This document shows, piece by piece, positions 43,783 to 55,913 of a stretch of 64,000 nt of DNA; the first letter of the stretch is position 1; every line of letters begins with the position of its first letter. Source of the DNA: Nymphaea colorata. Its lineage: Eukaryota > Streptophyta > Magnoliopsida > Nymphaeales > Nymphaeaceae. Made by a program: the position numbers and the translations under genes. The notes under the pieces are model-generated. The model did no database searches. It saw only the letters and a list, made by a program, of their open reading frames with translations, and was not told the DNA's origin. Location: contig NC_045139.1 in NCBI RefSeq assembly GCF_008831285.2, positions 18,520,354 to 18,584,353 on the forward strand, in the 5' to 3' direction.

Positions 43783-46700
43783 ATGGGAACGCGCGATGTC
43801 CTTGTTTTCGTTCTCCTCTCTATTCTCTCAGCTTCTGCGCTCTCGGATCTGGTCATTCTCAAATGCGATCGGCGAGTAAGTCCTTGGCTCACGTCCAATT
43901 CCTGTCGTAGTTCCTGCTCCCGTGTAGTTCCGTTCCACAATTCTGATCTTTTGGTGGATTGCTTTTCTCTCCCAATTTCTGCGGAGAATCCCATATTTTT
44001 AGAAGCTGAAATAGGTTTTGTAGAGGGAATGGAGTTTGGGGGTCGTTTGTGATGGGCGGTATACGAGTAGCGAATTAGATTTTCTCCTTTTTTTTTGTCT
44101 TAGATTCGTCAAGTTGAAGTGCTGATCAATGCTACTTAAGTTTAGGTTAGTTGATTTAGTTCCTTTTTTTTTTCTGCACATTGTAGCTTTCGCGTTCTTG
44201 ATTTGCGGAAGTTGCTGACGTTTTTGTAGTGTGTAGTTGAAGGATTGATCTTTAGGTTTTCCATGATTTATGAATTGAGTTCCTCTCTCTTCTTTCTGAG
44301 CGTTCTTTTTGATGCATGTGTTATACAATGTTCAAGGATTGATTTTGAGGTTCTTATATGGAAACCTCATTTTCTGATTTCTCTTATGGAGCTATTTGTT
44401 CTCACTTCTTTTGTTCCACGGATGACAAGTAAACTCCTCCTTTTCTTTATCCCTTCTTTTTTTTATTTTTGTTTTTGATTTGGTTGGTTTGGTGGGTTTT
44501 TGTTTTTGTGGTCTGTGTGGGGGACGAGGGGTTTGGGTAGGTGGGAAGGGGCTTCACCTTGAGGCTGCATGTTCTTTTTCCTTTTCGTCTCCTTCTTTTG
44601 GAGTATGATCGCTATCCGTACTGATCAGTTTCATGGCTTTGGTCTTCGTCATCCTTTTCTGCATCCTCAATCGTGGGGGAACAAATTGTCGTTACTGTTA
44701 TAACTTTTTTTTTACGCCTTACTGTCAGCGTCTGTGTCAAGCCGATGCATATGCGTGTTTTTGTTGGCGAGAGAATTATTCTTCGTTCATGCTTCCTTAA
44801 GGCTCATTTTTTTATAGTTAGGCAAAAATAGCCGGCATAACATAGAATTTAGACTGTTCAGGCAGCTAGCGGTGGATAGATTTGGGACATCTAGGGGGGT
44901 ATCATTTGATTATGATGGCATAATTGTCCATTTACACTCTTTGTAAGAGTTTTTTTTCGTTTTTGATCTTGTGCTTTGGGTCTACCATTCTAGTTATGAT
45001 GTAAAAATTTTTTTTCTCATATTTTTTGGCCATTTTAGTTGAATCTGACTATTCTGTTATTGTCTTTTCTCCTTATTTTCTTCTTTCCTGTTTGCAGATT
45101 GATTTGAGAACACATATTGTACGTGTTAGTACCTCATTAAAGGTATTAATATCAGTGTCAACTCTACAAGTGTTTAGTCCCTCTTCTTTTATCCTTATTC
45201 AGAAAAGGAGATTTTGGAGCCAAACAGCTTGCCTTGGAAGATGCTTAAAATCTGAGGGTAAAGGATGGTTGTCAATTTTCGCCTGTTGATATGTGATGTT
45301 TGTTTTTGTAGGTGGAAAATATTGGACCTGCTGGAGTTTCTGAATTCCTCTTGACGGTTCCCAATTTTCAGGCCCAAAATTTGGCATATCTAACGGCATC
45401 ATCTTATGAAGGACATGGAAAATCTAAAGGTTCTGTTGTTAATTTGTCAGCAAATTTGGTGCAGCGAGATGGTATGCCACCAGATATTACACTTTACTCA
45501 GTCTCTCTACCCAAGGAATTGGGCAAAGGAGAAAGTCTGACCTTTGACATATTGTCAGTATTCACCCATTCTCTAAAGCCTTTCCCTGAAGAAATAACAC
45601 AGGCAGATATTCAATTAGTTGTATACCAAGATGGTGCATATTATCTGTCTCCTTATGAAGTTAAGGTTCAGTCTCTTTCTGTCCAGGTCCCTAGTCCAAG
45701 AGTTGAATTCTATACAAAGCTTCCCAATGCGAAAGTTGTTGAATCAGAGATAAAATATGGTCCATATGACAATCTCCCTCCCTTCTCATTCTCACCAATA
45801 ATAGTCCATTTCGAGAACAATCGTCCTTTTGCAGTTGTGAAAAAGTTAGTTCGTGAAATTGAAATTTCCCACTGGGGAAATGTCCAGGTTACTGAACATT
45901 ACTGTCTTGTCCATGGTGGTGCACGCAATAAAGGTGGATTTTCAAGGTAGATGTCTCACATTCTATAGTTTTCTCTTCCATTGTTCATTTGTGCATATAG
46001 ATTTTGACAGAAAGTACAGGATTGAGTACCAAGCAAGACCAGACATTCGAGGGGCAGCATCATTTAGACATCTTACTGCAAGATTGCCACCAAGAGCTCA
46101 TTCGATATACTATAGAGATCAAATTGGCAATATTTCAACATCAAATTTGTGGGCTGATTCTCGAAAGGTGGAAGCTTTTCATCATGCTGCCACATTTTTT
46201 AAAAAATTTACTGTTTTTAATTAAAAGAATATTAAGTGTAAAGCCATTTATTCCATTTGATGCATAGAGATTCACTCTAAACTTACCAGTATTGACCCCT
46301 ATGATACTTATATAAGTTATTTCTCCCTCTGCAGACAGAACTGAGAATTGAACCCAGATATCCTTTGTTTGGGGGTTGGAAGACAGATTTCACTATTGGT
46401 TATGGTTTACCACTACAGGACTTTCTGTTTGAGTCAGAAGGGAAGTTTGTTCTTAATTTCTCTTTTGGTTGTCCTATTGATGAGGTGGTCATTGATAATC
46501 TTCTTGTAAAGGCAGGTACCTCAACTTCTGTTTGTTGCTTTTGCACTGATTGTTCTTTCTCTGTTCTATGGACTGGATAAAATATGAAAACATATGCCCT
46601 TCTGCTGATCATGGATAAGGTTTTGCACTGAGATCTGATTTGTGTGTCGATTAGTGCGTGAACTATTGTTCTTCACTTGGAGGCTGTTGCCATTTTCAAC

Positions 46701-49700
46701 TTCTCCTAATCAATTTTTGGAGGCCTTTTAATGTTTCCAATTTTGCTATCACACATTTATTTTGTGATATATGAGATATTTTCACTGCGAATGTCCTTTC
46801 CTTTTGTTTCACATTGTTAGATCTAACGATGTATAGAAATTGCAGGTGGTTTTGCCTGAAGGATCTAAGGATATGTTTGCTCATGTTCCTTTTGATACAA
46901 ACCAGAGGGAAGAGGTACTCATGAGCTTCAGTATTTGTATGCATTTATTTTTTGTTTATTTGTGTATTCTGTTTTGTCATCAAACAATTTAGTGTGACAC
47001 ATAACGTTTCATTCATGTTTCTTGGTATGCAGGTTAAATTTTCACACCTTGACTTTTTTGGGCGGCCAGTGGTGGTCTTGGAGAAGGAGAATGTCGTTCC
47101 TGAGCATAACCAGCACTTTCAAGTAGGTGGATTGCTGCTATTGAAGCTTTTATGTTAATGCTTGCCCCTCTTGGGGCATCGTGTTCTTTCACTTAAATTT
47201 ACTTGTCCTCTTCAATTTTTGTTTTTAGGTGGAACTAAACTTACAAATGCAATGTATACACTGACAATATGGGATTTTTTCTGAAATTATTTCACTTATA
47301 ATGTGGAAATAAGATTTTGTAAGCAGAAGGGTTCAGAATTCTTATGTAAATTTAAGACTAGGTTTTTTGAGCATAAAAGTTATGCTTATGGGGTTAGTTG
47401 TCACAAAGAGGGAGCCATAAGTGAATCAGGTAACTGACGATTGCAAGTCCATGGGATCCCTGCATTCCTTGGGGTCTGTTTGAGTGGTGGAGTGAGGTGC
47501 TGCTCGATGCCTATTGTGAGATGAGGTGTTGTGTGAAGCCTGTTTTCTGTTGCACCCCTAGGGGTATGATGGAGACAAAAGAAAATGACTGAACTAAAAA
47601 GTGGTGATGAGAGAGTTGTATCCACCATTTAAACATGCCCTTAGATATCCATGACCAAATAATGGTGTATTTGTTACGGTTTATGGGATGTCTTTGTGTT
47701 ATTATGGCTTATGATGTATCTTAGGTTCAGACTTCAAAACTCGTGTTATATTGAACACAAAGGGGAGGAGTTGGAAATATTTCCTTATAAGCATTCATTG
47801 ATATTAGAAGCACAACCAATGTAACAGTATTAAGTAAAATTTTTTATTAGATTTTATTAGTTTTAGTGGGTTAGAGTTGTTATTGTAATATTTCAGCTTA
47901 AGATGAGAGTTTGTGCTATTGCTGTGCATGCGGCTAGCGTATACGTAACGGCTAGACTACTTATGGCAATAGCAGAGCTCATGGTCACCTTTGGCATCTT
48001 TGAAAAATTCATTCTATGTTTAGGGGCAGAAAACTACTTGAAGAGTTTATTTTTGTAAACCAGAACGTCAGATTGTATTTTTTGTTTACTTCTTGAAAAA
48101 AAATCTTGTTTTGACTTCACATTTCCCTTCGCGAGTGGACCTAATCTACTCAAGTGTAAGAACATGCGGAGGCTTCATTCAATCACATGGTTTTGGCTCC
48201 TAGATTTTTGAAGTAACATCAATCACAACCACCCTACGGGTGTCCTAGTAATTTATGTTAGTCGAACAATCCTGACCAATGTTATCCGTATCGTACGATA
48301 CGGACGCGTATCGTACGATACGTATCGTATAGGTCAAGAAAACCTATACGATACGTGTTTGAAACACGATACGCGTTCGTATCGTATGCGTATCGTACGA
48401 TACGGGCGATACACCCCCGTATCGTACGATACGGGAGAAAACACATATTTCTTTATTTTTTAAAAGTTTAAACACTCCTCCCCCTCTCTCTTCTTGTATT
48501 TAAAGACTCCAATAGACGTAGGAGGGAGAGATTTTGCCCATTTTCATCAAAAATAACCAAGGATTCATCAATTTGGAAGATATTATCGTTGAATCAGGAA
48601 AGATGATAACTATATGTTTTGAACTTATAAAATTGTGATGTAATCTAAGCCTAAAACTCCAAGTCCTAAGACTCTAAGTCCTAAGATTCTATAAAATTTT
48701 CAAGTTTAAAATCGTGATGGATGCTTATATGTTATTCTTGAAAATTTGATTTCTTATTTTGGAATGTGTCGTTCATACACATGAATGTTCCTTATGTATG
48801 ATAATCTTTTTAATATTTGAATACATTTTTCTTAATTTCTGATTTTTTGTTCATTTTTTCAGTTTTTTAATGATTTTTCTCTATTTTTTTATGATTTTTA
48901 AATATTTTTTAAAATTAAAAAATTAATTTTACGATACGCTATGCTACGTTTGCGATACGTTACGATACGGCGTATAGGTCGGCCCGACCGATACGCGATA
49001 CGCTACGCCTTTTATAACATTGATCCTGACATTAAACTGAAAGGCTTGGGCTTTTAGCTTGTGGAGGTATCTTTAGGAATGTCAATGCTCATGGTGCACA
49101 TGTTATATCTTGAACTTGGCTTCCTAACATATGCACTTGCGGCTTACCATGAAGCTTATGCGTCGAAAACAAAAAATGAATTCTAAACTAAAAGAACAAC
49201 TGCATCCCTTATTTTTGGATTTAAGATTTGGAGTAATCACCACCTAATGCTATTTAGTTTATGTCTAAATATTAGGAGTCAGAACCAATGTCACAGTTAA
49301 TTGACTTGAGGTTCTTTATGTCTTGCATGAGAATATCAATAATTGCATTTGATGCATTCTATGTTTTGGATTCAGTTAAAATCAATTTTATGGACGTACA
49401 TGAACCACTGTCAATTAAATGGTGTTTCATGTTCAAGATAGTGCTGTTGTCTGTCTTATTTATGGAAACTATCTGGGTATCTTGGTTCAACGATGCTGCC
49501 ATATGACTAGATTTTCTGTTGTCTGTTTTATTATGGAAACTAGCTGGGTATCTTGGTTCAACGATTTTGCTATATGACTAGATGTTCTTCCTTTCCTTCA
49601 GGTTTACTACAAGTTCAACTGCCTGTCAATGCTGCAAGAGCCGTTGATGCTGATTTCTGGTTTCTTCCTCTTTTTTATTGCTTGCATTGTGTTTAAGCAT

Positions 49701-50788
49701 ATGGACATATCAATCTCGAAGTCATCTTCTGCATATATTGCAAAGTTGCAATGGGATGAGGTAATTATGAAATATGAGGGAAAAAAAGCAGTATGATGGT
49801 TTTCCTCAAATTTTGATTTGTTTATCCAGCGAAGAAAATGGAAAATTATGAAATTGGATAGTTCTGTGGTATATTAGAAATCTGTTCCTTTCATAGATGC
49901 TTTTCATGTGAAGGAATAGAATTGTAGTTAGGTGATGGATTTGAAACGTTTGACGAAGTAAAGCTGAATTCATCCTGCTAAATGAAGAGTCAATTTGGTG
50001 ATTTTTTTTAACATTAAGCAATGTTTAGGCCACAACTTTTTTAGTTTTCCTTTTTTCTGTTATTTAATTCAGGCTGGGTTAGATAAACTTCTGCTGGCAG
50101 GATTAGTAATTAAACATAATATGGATCACATGACAGACTTGTCATTTGATATTCTATTCACAATGACAAACCAACCCATACACACTTCTAACAGGAAAGT
50201 AACTTTAATTTGTGCACCAATAATCATTACAATCTTTTAAAGTTGAAATGGTCCTGCATTTCCAACAATCTACAGTTAAACAGCATCTCGTCTAAAATAT
50301 TGAACAATCATGTAAGACAACATTTTGGAACACACCCACTGATAAACGACTTTTTCTCATGAAGGAGCTTCCATGAACAGAAATTGTTTCACCATCGAGG
50401 GATACATGACCCAGTTTTTGTGATCAACTTTAGTTTGGCATCCAGTGGGTGATTCCCAGGTTTCATTGGCTATTAAATAAAGGTGAATGCATCAGCTTGA
50501 GAGTAGAGACAGTTCACCCTTGGGAGACTTTACGAGGCACTCACTAAGTCACACGAGTACTTCAGTAAGGTCCATGTACCCATGTCACCATACCCGTACC
50601 CAAAGTGGGCTAGACCGAACCTGATCCAAGATGCTTAATTTTACTTGATTTAGTTTTTTTCAACTCAGTTTCATTTTGCTTTTAGAGTTATTGTTCATTA
50701 ACATGTAATGTTTTTTATTTAATCACTTGTTTATTTAAATGTTGTTTTCATTTTGATTTTTTTGTGTGTTATTTCACACACACACATG

Positions 50789-50882
<94 letters not shown>

Positions 50883-52422
50883 CGTGTGTGTGTGTATAAA
50901 CCTTGCCATACCCACCGTACCCACATTTTCTAAAGTTGCCGTACTGGTATCCATACCTAGGCCGCATCCTTTCCCATGTGACTTAGTTGCTCGGGCATCA
51001 TAGCCATCCGTGCTACTCACCCGGCATTATTTGTTCTCTATTCATCTACGATTCCACTTGACTCGCTAAAATGCTCAATTTTGAATTTGCAAATGTTGAG
51101 GTTGTTTTTAAGAAAATTGGTAATGAACTTTCTTGATGAAGGTCGCTCATACGAGTAACTAGGTTTTTCATTCATGTTGTAATATACACATATTTTTGTC
51201 TTCATTTAGGTTCAAGCAGCTCTTCAGAATGTGCATAATATTATAAACCGTTGTATAGCTGTTGAGGAAAAGCTTGGAGCTTCCTTGCACGAATTATCCA
51301 GGACAGGAGATGTTCAAGCTTGTAAAACTGCTCGAAAAGCAGCTGATGGATTGCTTAAGGAACTCTTGAAAGAGTTGAAACCTACACTTGCATTCTTGCA
51401 GTCATCATCCCAGGCTTCACAAATATGGCCAAAGGTTTGTATATATTTTCTTATCTTGTTAAGGTGTGTTATTGTCACGTTTTACGTATTTTATCATCTG
51501 AAGTGGCTAGTCAAACTTTCTTGAAGTTCATAAGAAATAACTTCGCTAATGATGATGCTAAAAAGTTCTAGCTTGTAGTCCAATTACATAGGTGCACCAT
51601 TGCATATCTATCATTTTTTTGTATAATCAGAATCTTTTGTTGGGAAGTGTCCTGTTTCATTTTATTTTATTTTGTATTACCTAATGGTCCATGAAATATA
51701 AGATGTTGATTCAGAGGTAAACTACAGGGTAAGTGCTAAATGTCAGTCACCTTCTGTTTCTGAGATAGCTTGATGTTCATCTCATCTGTTATCGTTGATT
51801 ATGTCATTAATAATCACGATTTTGAGGTATTATGATTGGTGACCAATTCTTTGAAAATCTTGTTTTTGTTGGACAAGCTTTTTTTTGGCAACCACGGTGG
51901 TTGTAGTTACATCCTTCTCTCTTTCTACTAAATGTGATTGGCCCTTGAAACAACTGACAAGTAACTGCTGCCTGTGGATGGTGTGATACACATATTGAAT
52001 CAAACTTGCACTCCTTGCATGAGCAATTTATTCCTCCTTGGGCATGACGTAGACAAGAGTTCTAATCATTGCCAAAAGTAATAGTGGTTTTGCATGGTTC
52101 CTTCTCTCATCCACATTATGACTCAATTTTTGTGCTCTCTTCATTGAAATATTGGCCAGTTGGTTTGTATCTTATTCGGGGGTCTTATATTGGGCCTTTG
52201 AATCAACTTCTATTGTGTACCTCGTTGCAGGTTGATGAACTTGTGGCAAAGGAGAAAGAGAAGCAGGAGAGGCTTATGATGAAGCATTCCACCGTTGTGG
52301 ATGGGTATGAGAAGAGGTCAAATGGTCGGGATATTGCCAACCGTGTTGTGACTCATGACCAGAGGCTTGCTGTCTTGAACCAGGAAGTTGATGAACTTCT
52401 TGATTTCATTGATCAAATATGA
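43783..52422 (+). CDS. Ribophorin I, oligosaccharyltransferase subunit 1 (dolichyl-diphosphooligosaccharide--protein glycosyltransferase)
   Basis: Ten exons: 43783-43875, 45098-45142, 45312-45946, 46020-46167, 46335-46511, 46846-46914, 47033-47122, 49602-49760, 51210-51434 and 52231-52422. All phases agree, giving 610 residues (the plant homologues I know are about 614). The protein is an ER subunit of the complex that N-glycosylates nascent proteins. Visible: signal peptide (1-21, ending ALSD); large lumenal ribophorin I domain with FGGWKTDFTIGYGLPL and PRAHSIYYRDQIGNISTS; one membrane segment (about 430-446, LMLISGFFLFFIACIVF) after EPL; and a basic/acidic C-terminal cytosolic tail likely to form a coiled coil, ending LLDFIDQI. 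Intron 5 (46512-46845) seems to use a GC donor; intron 3 is only 73 bases. Introns 7 and 8 hold TIR elements. Confidence 0.93.
43876..45097 (+). other. OST1 intron 1
   Basis: 1.2-kb intron with canonical gtaagt donor and tttgcag acceptor. Thymine-rich, with no repeats or genes seen. Confidence 0.8.
46512..46845 (+). other. OST1 intron 5, probable GC-AG intron
   Basis: The exon ends GTA AAG and the intron begins gcaggt, ending in ttgcag. Using this GC donor keeps the two residues (VK) expected before VVLPEG by comparison with plant ribophorin I as I recall it. A GT alternative six bases upstream (CTT/gtaaag) is also in frame but has a poor exon side and deletes those residues. Confidence 0.6.
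48277..49022. mobile_element. Non-autonomous hAT-like transposon (746 bp) rich in GTATCGTACGATAC palindromes
   Basis: Nine-base terminal inverted repeats CAATGTTAT (48277-48285) and ATAACATTG (49014-49022) are flanked by a perfect 8-bp duplication atcctgac (48269-48276 and 49023-49030). The left 160 bases contain four copies of CGTATCGTACGATACG-type palindromes, an inverted pair ACGTATCGTATAGGT / ACCTATACGATACGT around a 7-base loop, and CGTGTTTGAAACACG. The right end has diverged copies of the same words. No transposase is encoded. The element lies within OST1 intron 7. Confidence 0.85.
49444..49584. repeat. ~72-bp tandem duplication before OST1 exon 8
   Basis: Two near-identical ~72-base copies run from ctgttgtctgt to atatgactagat. 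The second ends about 17 bases before the exon 8 acceptor AG. Confidence 0.85.
50544..50986. mobile_element. TIR element (copy A) with an internal microsatellite
   Basis: The left end ctaagtcacacgagtac is the inverted counterpart of the right end cccatgtgacttag. The body matches copy B at 52715-53073 over most of its length, including 'gcttaattttacttgat', 'ttattgttcattaacatgtaa', 'cacttgtttatttaaatg' and 'cattttctaaagttgc'. The difference in length is largely due to expansion of the internal CA/TA/TG microsatellite. No target duplication was seen for this copy. Confidence 0.7.
50775..50896. repeat. Palindromic compound microsatellite (CA)n(TA)n(TG)n
   Basis: About 60 bases of CA repeats run into TA repeats and then TG repeats, so the block is self-complementary end to end. 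It lies inside TIR element copy A. Confidence 0.95.
51435..52230 (+). other. OST1 intron 9
   Basis: About 0.8 kb intron (gtttgt donor, gttgcag acceptor) with no repeat or gene recognised. Confidence 0.75.
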
Positions 52423-52714
52423 GAAAGCTGCTGGTCCATCAAAATGGAAGGCAAATGATTTTGTTAGCTGATGCATGTATTTGTCACAAGAACCAGACAT
52501 CTTAGAGATATTAGAAAGGTTGTTTTCTTCACTGGATGTTGTTATCATTGCCAGCCGTGAGTTCTGTATCTATTCTTATTCCTGAAGTTCTTGGTTTCTC
52601 TTTTGCTTTTGACTGCAATCTTTCAGTTGATTTAAGGCGTTTAAGTTAAGATTGTTTTCTGTGCTTTAGTTTGCTATTAGAAAAGGAACATGGCATATAG
52701 AAGAGTTTTATAAT

Positions 52715-53073
52715 CTAAGTTACATGGGTACTTCAGTATGGACCACCTACCCATGTAGCCATACCTGTTCTTAAAGTAGGTACTTGGCAACACGTGGGTA
52801 CTTTTTAGATCGCTGATCCGAACTGCTTAATTTTACTTGATGTAACTGTTTCAACTTAGTTTTGATTCTATTTTTAGGCTTATTGTTCATTAACATGTAA
52901 CTTTTTATTTATGTCACTTGTTTATTTAAATGTTACTTTCATTTTGATTTTTTGTGTTATTTTGCACACAGACACACACACATATATTTTATTCTACCGT
53001 ACCCCATACTCATATTTTCTAAAGTTGCTGTATCTGTATCTACATTTCTGTACCCCTTACCCATGTGACTTAG
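52715..53073. mobile_element. TIR element (copy B), 359 bp
   Basis: The left end ctaagttacatggg and right end cccatgtgacttag are inverted (13 of 14). The flanks tttataat (52707-52714) and cttataat (53074-53081) form an 8-bp duplication with one mismatch, suggesting hAT superfamily. The body is shared with copy A at 50544-50986, but the internal CA tract is short. Confidence 0.72.
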
Positions 53074-54287
53074 CTTATAATCAGGACTTCCCCCAAATAG
53101 AGTTTGGAGTCATGGTCGAAACATAGAATTTACAATACGGTCCTTGCAGACATGCCTTGCACAGCCTAAAATATTGTGTCCATCCTGTAAGCATGAAACT
53201 GTTTTGGGAACCATAAGCTTACATTGTGAAACAATCTTGGATGCACAAATCTGTATTTTTTTATCAGCATAAATGCATTTGGCTAAAACAAAAAATCCAA
53301 AATGGATTAGACATTTCAGATTACATTGAAGCAGATCACACTGAGATCTGGGCATTGCGGAACGCTAGTGGTTCAGGGGTTTCACAAGTTGGGTTAGCCC
53401 CAATAAAGGTAAAAGCTTGTTTGGGCCGATGGTGGTAAGAAAAAGTTTGGTCTTACATCAAAATTGTCCTCGTGTTCTGAGATGTGGATACAATGCCAAA
53501 ATGTGTATGAACTCTCCATAAATGTCAAGTCGATATTCGTAAAAATATATATAGTCAAGGAAACCTCGAAAACTCAGTCATGCAGCTCTTATTCTCATGG
53601 CACCTTTTGTGCATCATGGTATATACATGAGATCGCTGCTGGCCACTCATGAAGGAGTTTCCCTCTCCTTTGAGTGTTCATTCATTAGAAATTTAGATGA
53701 ATCTGACAAATCGCCTTCTGGATATTGTGTTCCTCACCTTGAGTTTTTGTCTTATTGGTTTTTCTTTACTGGGAGCATCTTTAGAACTTTGTAATTTGTT
53801 GCCTTGTAGAAGCTGCAAAATTTTGATTTTTTCCACTCTTAGAAGAGCCCTCCACAGGGGCAGGACAAGTAAATTCTCAAAAAAGGACACATACTACTAT
53901 GAACTATCCCAAAGATTGATGATTAACATAATGTTTTATGAATGTGCGTTAATCTTTGAGATAGATTCATGGAATATGGTAGGAACATTCCTGTTGCCAA
54001 ACTCCCTCTTAAGGACCTACCCTTATATACGTAAAAAAAAGCTCTTGGCTCTAAACCTTCCACTTTATCTAGTTCACTATGCCAATCTTTTCTTAGTGGT
54101 TCACATCTCTAGCTAAGGTGCCAATCTTTATATATATAGTAGTAGTTTATCTTGTATTAATTATTATATAGCGTGTTAGGTTTTCCGTCTCTTACGCGGG
54201 AAAACACGTGGAGGTCTTGAAACTTTCAAAAAACCCAAGGCCACTCCTCCATGCCTTAGGGTTATAAGATAGGTTGGCAAGAGCAAA

Positions 54288-54428
54288 AGATAACAGTCAT
54301 GCCACTCAAACGTAGGACTGGCCGCCTATCAAGCAAGAGATAACAGTCATGCCACTCAAACGAAGGACTGGCCGCCGATCAAGCAAGAGATAACAGTCAT
54401 GCCGCTCAAACTAGGGGCTGGCCGCATC
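54288..54428. repeat. 50-bp tandem repeat, nearly 3 copies
   Basis: Unit begins agataacagtcatgccactc and contains aggactggccgcc and gatcaagcaag-type words. It starts at 54288, 54338 and 54388; the third copy is shortened and more diverged. Confidence 0.92.
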
Positions 54429-55829
54429 CATTGGCCGATGTTGGTGCCCTAAAGTTCACCCACCTTCTCAGCCTATACAGTAAATTAACTTCATTAATTC
54501 ACATGGTAAGGCCAGCACCTCTTCAGTGCAAGGCTGGCTTTACTATTTCTTCCTAAAATAGAAAAATGTAGGCACTGGGTAGCTCGATGGAACAAGTTGT
54601 GTAATGGTGCTTTGTGAGATCATAAGATCTCCTTTTGGTTCCTATGCATAAGCATCGATGCTCTTAAGAGTTTGAACGATGCAATTCTATAGTTTGTACT
54701 TTGTTTTAGAAAATCAAGTACTCAGTCTCATACTGTGTGCATCGTTCTTTGTAAGGATTCTTGATTGATTTTACCTGTATTTCTTAATGCAAGTTATTTA
54801 TTTTTCCATGTCAAAATGTATCAGAATTTGAAGACGCTCCCCATGTTTTTGGAAGGAAACCATCTAGAGTTTCATTTCGGGAAAGCATCAAAGTTGGAGT
54901 TCCAAATATATAAAGAGTTAAGGAGACTGAACGTACGAAGTAAGAACTTCACACACATGCACATTAAGTTTCTTAATCTATTTCATGATACGTTTGATCC
55001 CTTCTGCTCGCATTAAAGGGAGAGATTAGAGACGATGGTAAACCGAAATGTATTAATCTGTGAACTCCAATGCGTATGGCCAAGAGTTAAACAAGCTATC
55101 AGAAAATAAGAAGGTTCACAATAAAAGAAACCACTTTCAACCTGGAAGCTTGACTTGGCTTAATGCGACATGCTTACGTTTGAACACACCTGTCGGTTCT
55201 GATGATCAACTGCTCTTGACCTTCCACATCTATCATATCCAGGAGAATTATGCCAGTCCTCTTTCCTCATATGGAAGATGCAATGCGCTATGTCTCTGGA
55301 AAGTATCATTTGCCATTTTCGTTTTTAAATATAAATACAAAAGAACAAGAATACATTTCTTGCAACGAAATATGAAAAGTTTCACGGTAGAAGTCTGTTT
55401 GCTAATGTAGGTTTCAACTTATCTAATCATGGTTAAAAGCATTTCATCTGCAAAGAGGAAAATGTTCATATTGGCAGGTGAAACCAGCTGCTCCATCTTG
55501 TACTTAAAGAAAATACACAGCCTTCTGCCACGAAAGATTATTTCATCTCACAACAAACGAGTCCCAAACGAAGCAACTGCTTTTTGATTCCCTGGGTGTC
55601 ATGTAAACTCCCTCATTTATCAATTCCCTTTCTCAACCACTAACAGGAAGTTGCAAGTTCTGTAGCTGGATGAGCTGCTTTGCTAAAAAGTCCCATCGGA
55701 AGCATACAAAATTTTCCACTAGGATTAGAAGGGCAACGCCTACCATGAAATGGCAATGCTATACACTCAAAATGTGTGCAGCTACCTTGTTCTCCCTCCT
55801 AACAGAAAAAACGGATTTAGTTTCTCATT

Positions 55830-55913
55830 GATACGATGACGAAGAAGCATCATGACGATGTCATCCCATCTGATACGATGACGAAGAAGCATCATGACGA
55901 TGTCATCCCATCT
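55830..55913. repeat. 42-bp perfect tandem duplication
   Basis: The unit gatacgatgacgaagaagc...catcccatct occurs twice with no difference. The unit length is a multiple of three. Confidence 0.95.

Larger units (their letters stand above)
47123..49601 (+). other. OST1 intron 7 with a hAT-like element
   Basis: 2.5-kb intron (gtaggt donor, ccttcag acceptor). It carries the TIR element at 48277-49022 and a ~72-bp tandem duplication just before the acceptor. Nothing else is recognised. Confidence 0.7.
49761..51209 (+). other. OST1 intron 8 with a MITE
   Basis: 1.45-kb intron (gtaatt donor, atttag acceptor) holding the TIR element 50544-50986 with its internal microsatellite. No nested gene. Confidence 0.7.

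Noticed and set aside
50731-51020. His/Thr- and Cys/Val-repeat peptides
   Set aside because: Pure translations of the CA/TA/TG microsatellite.
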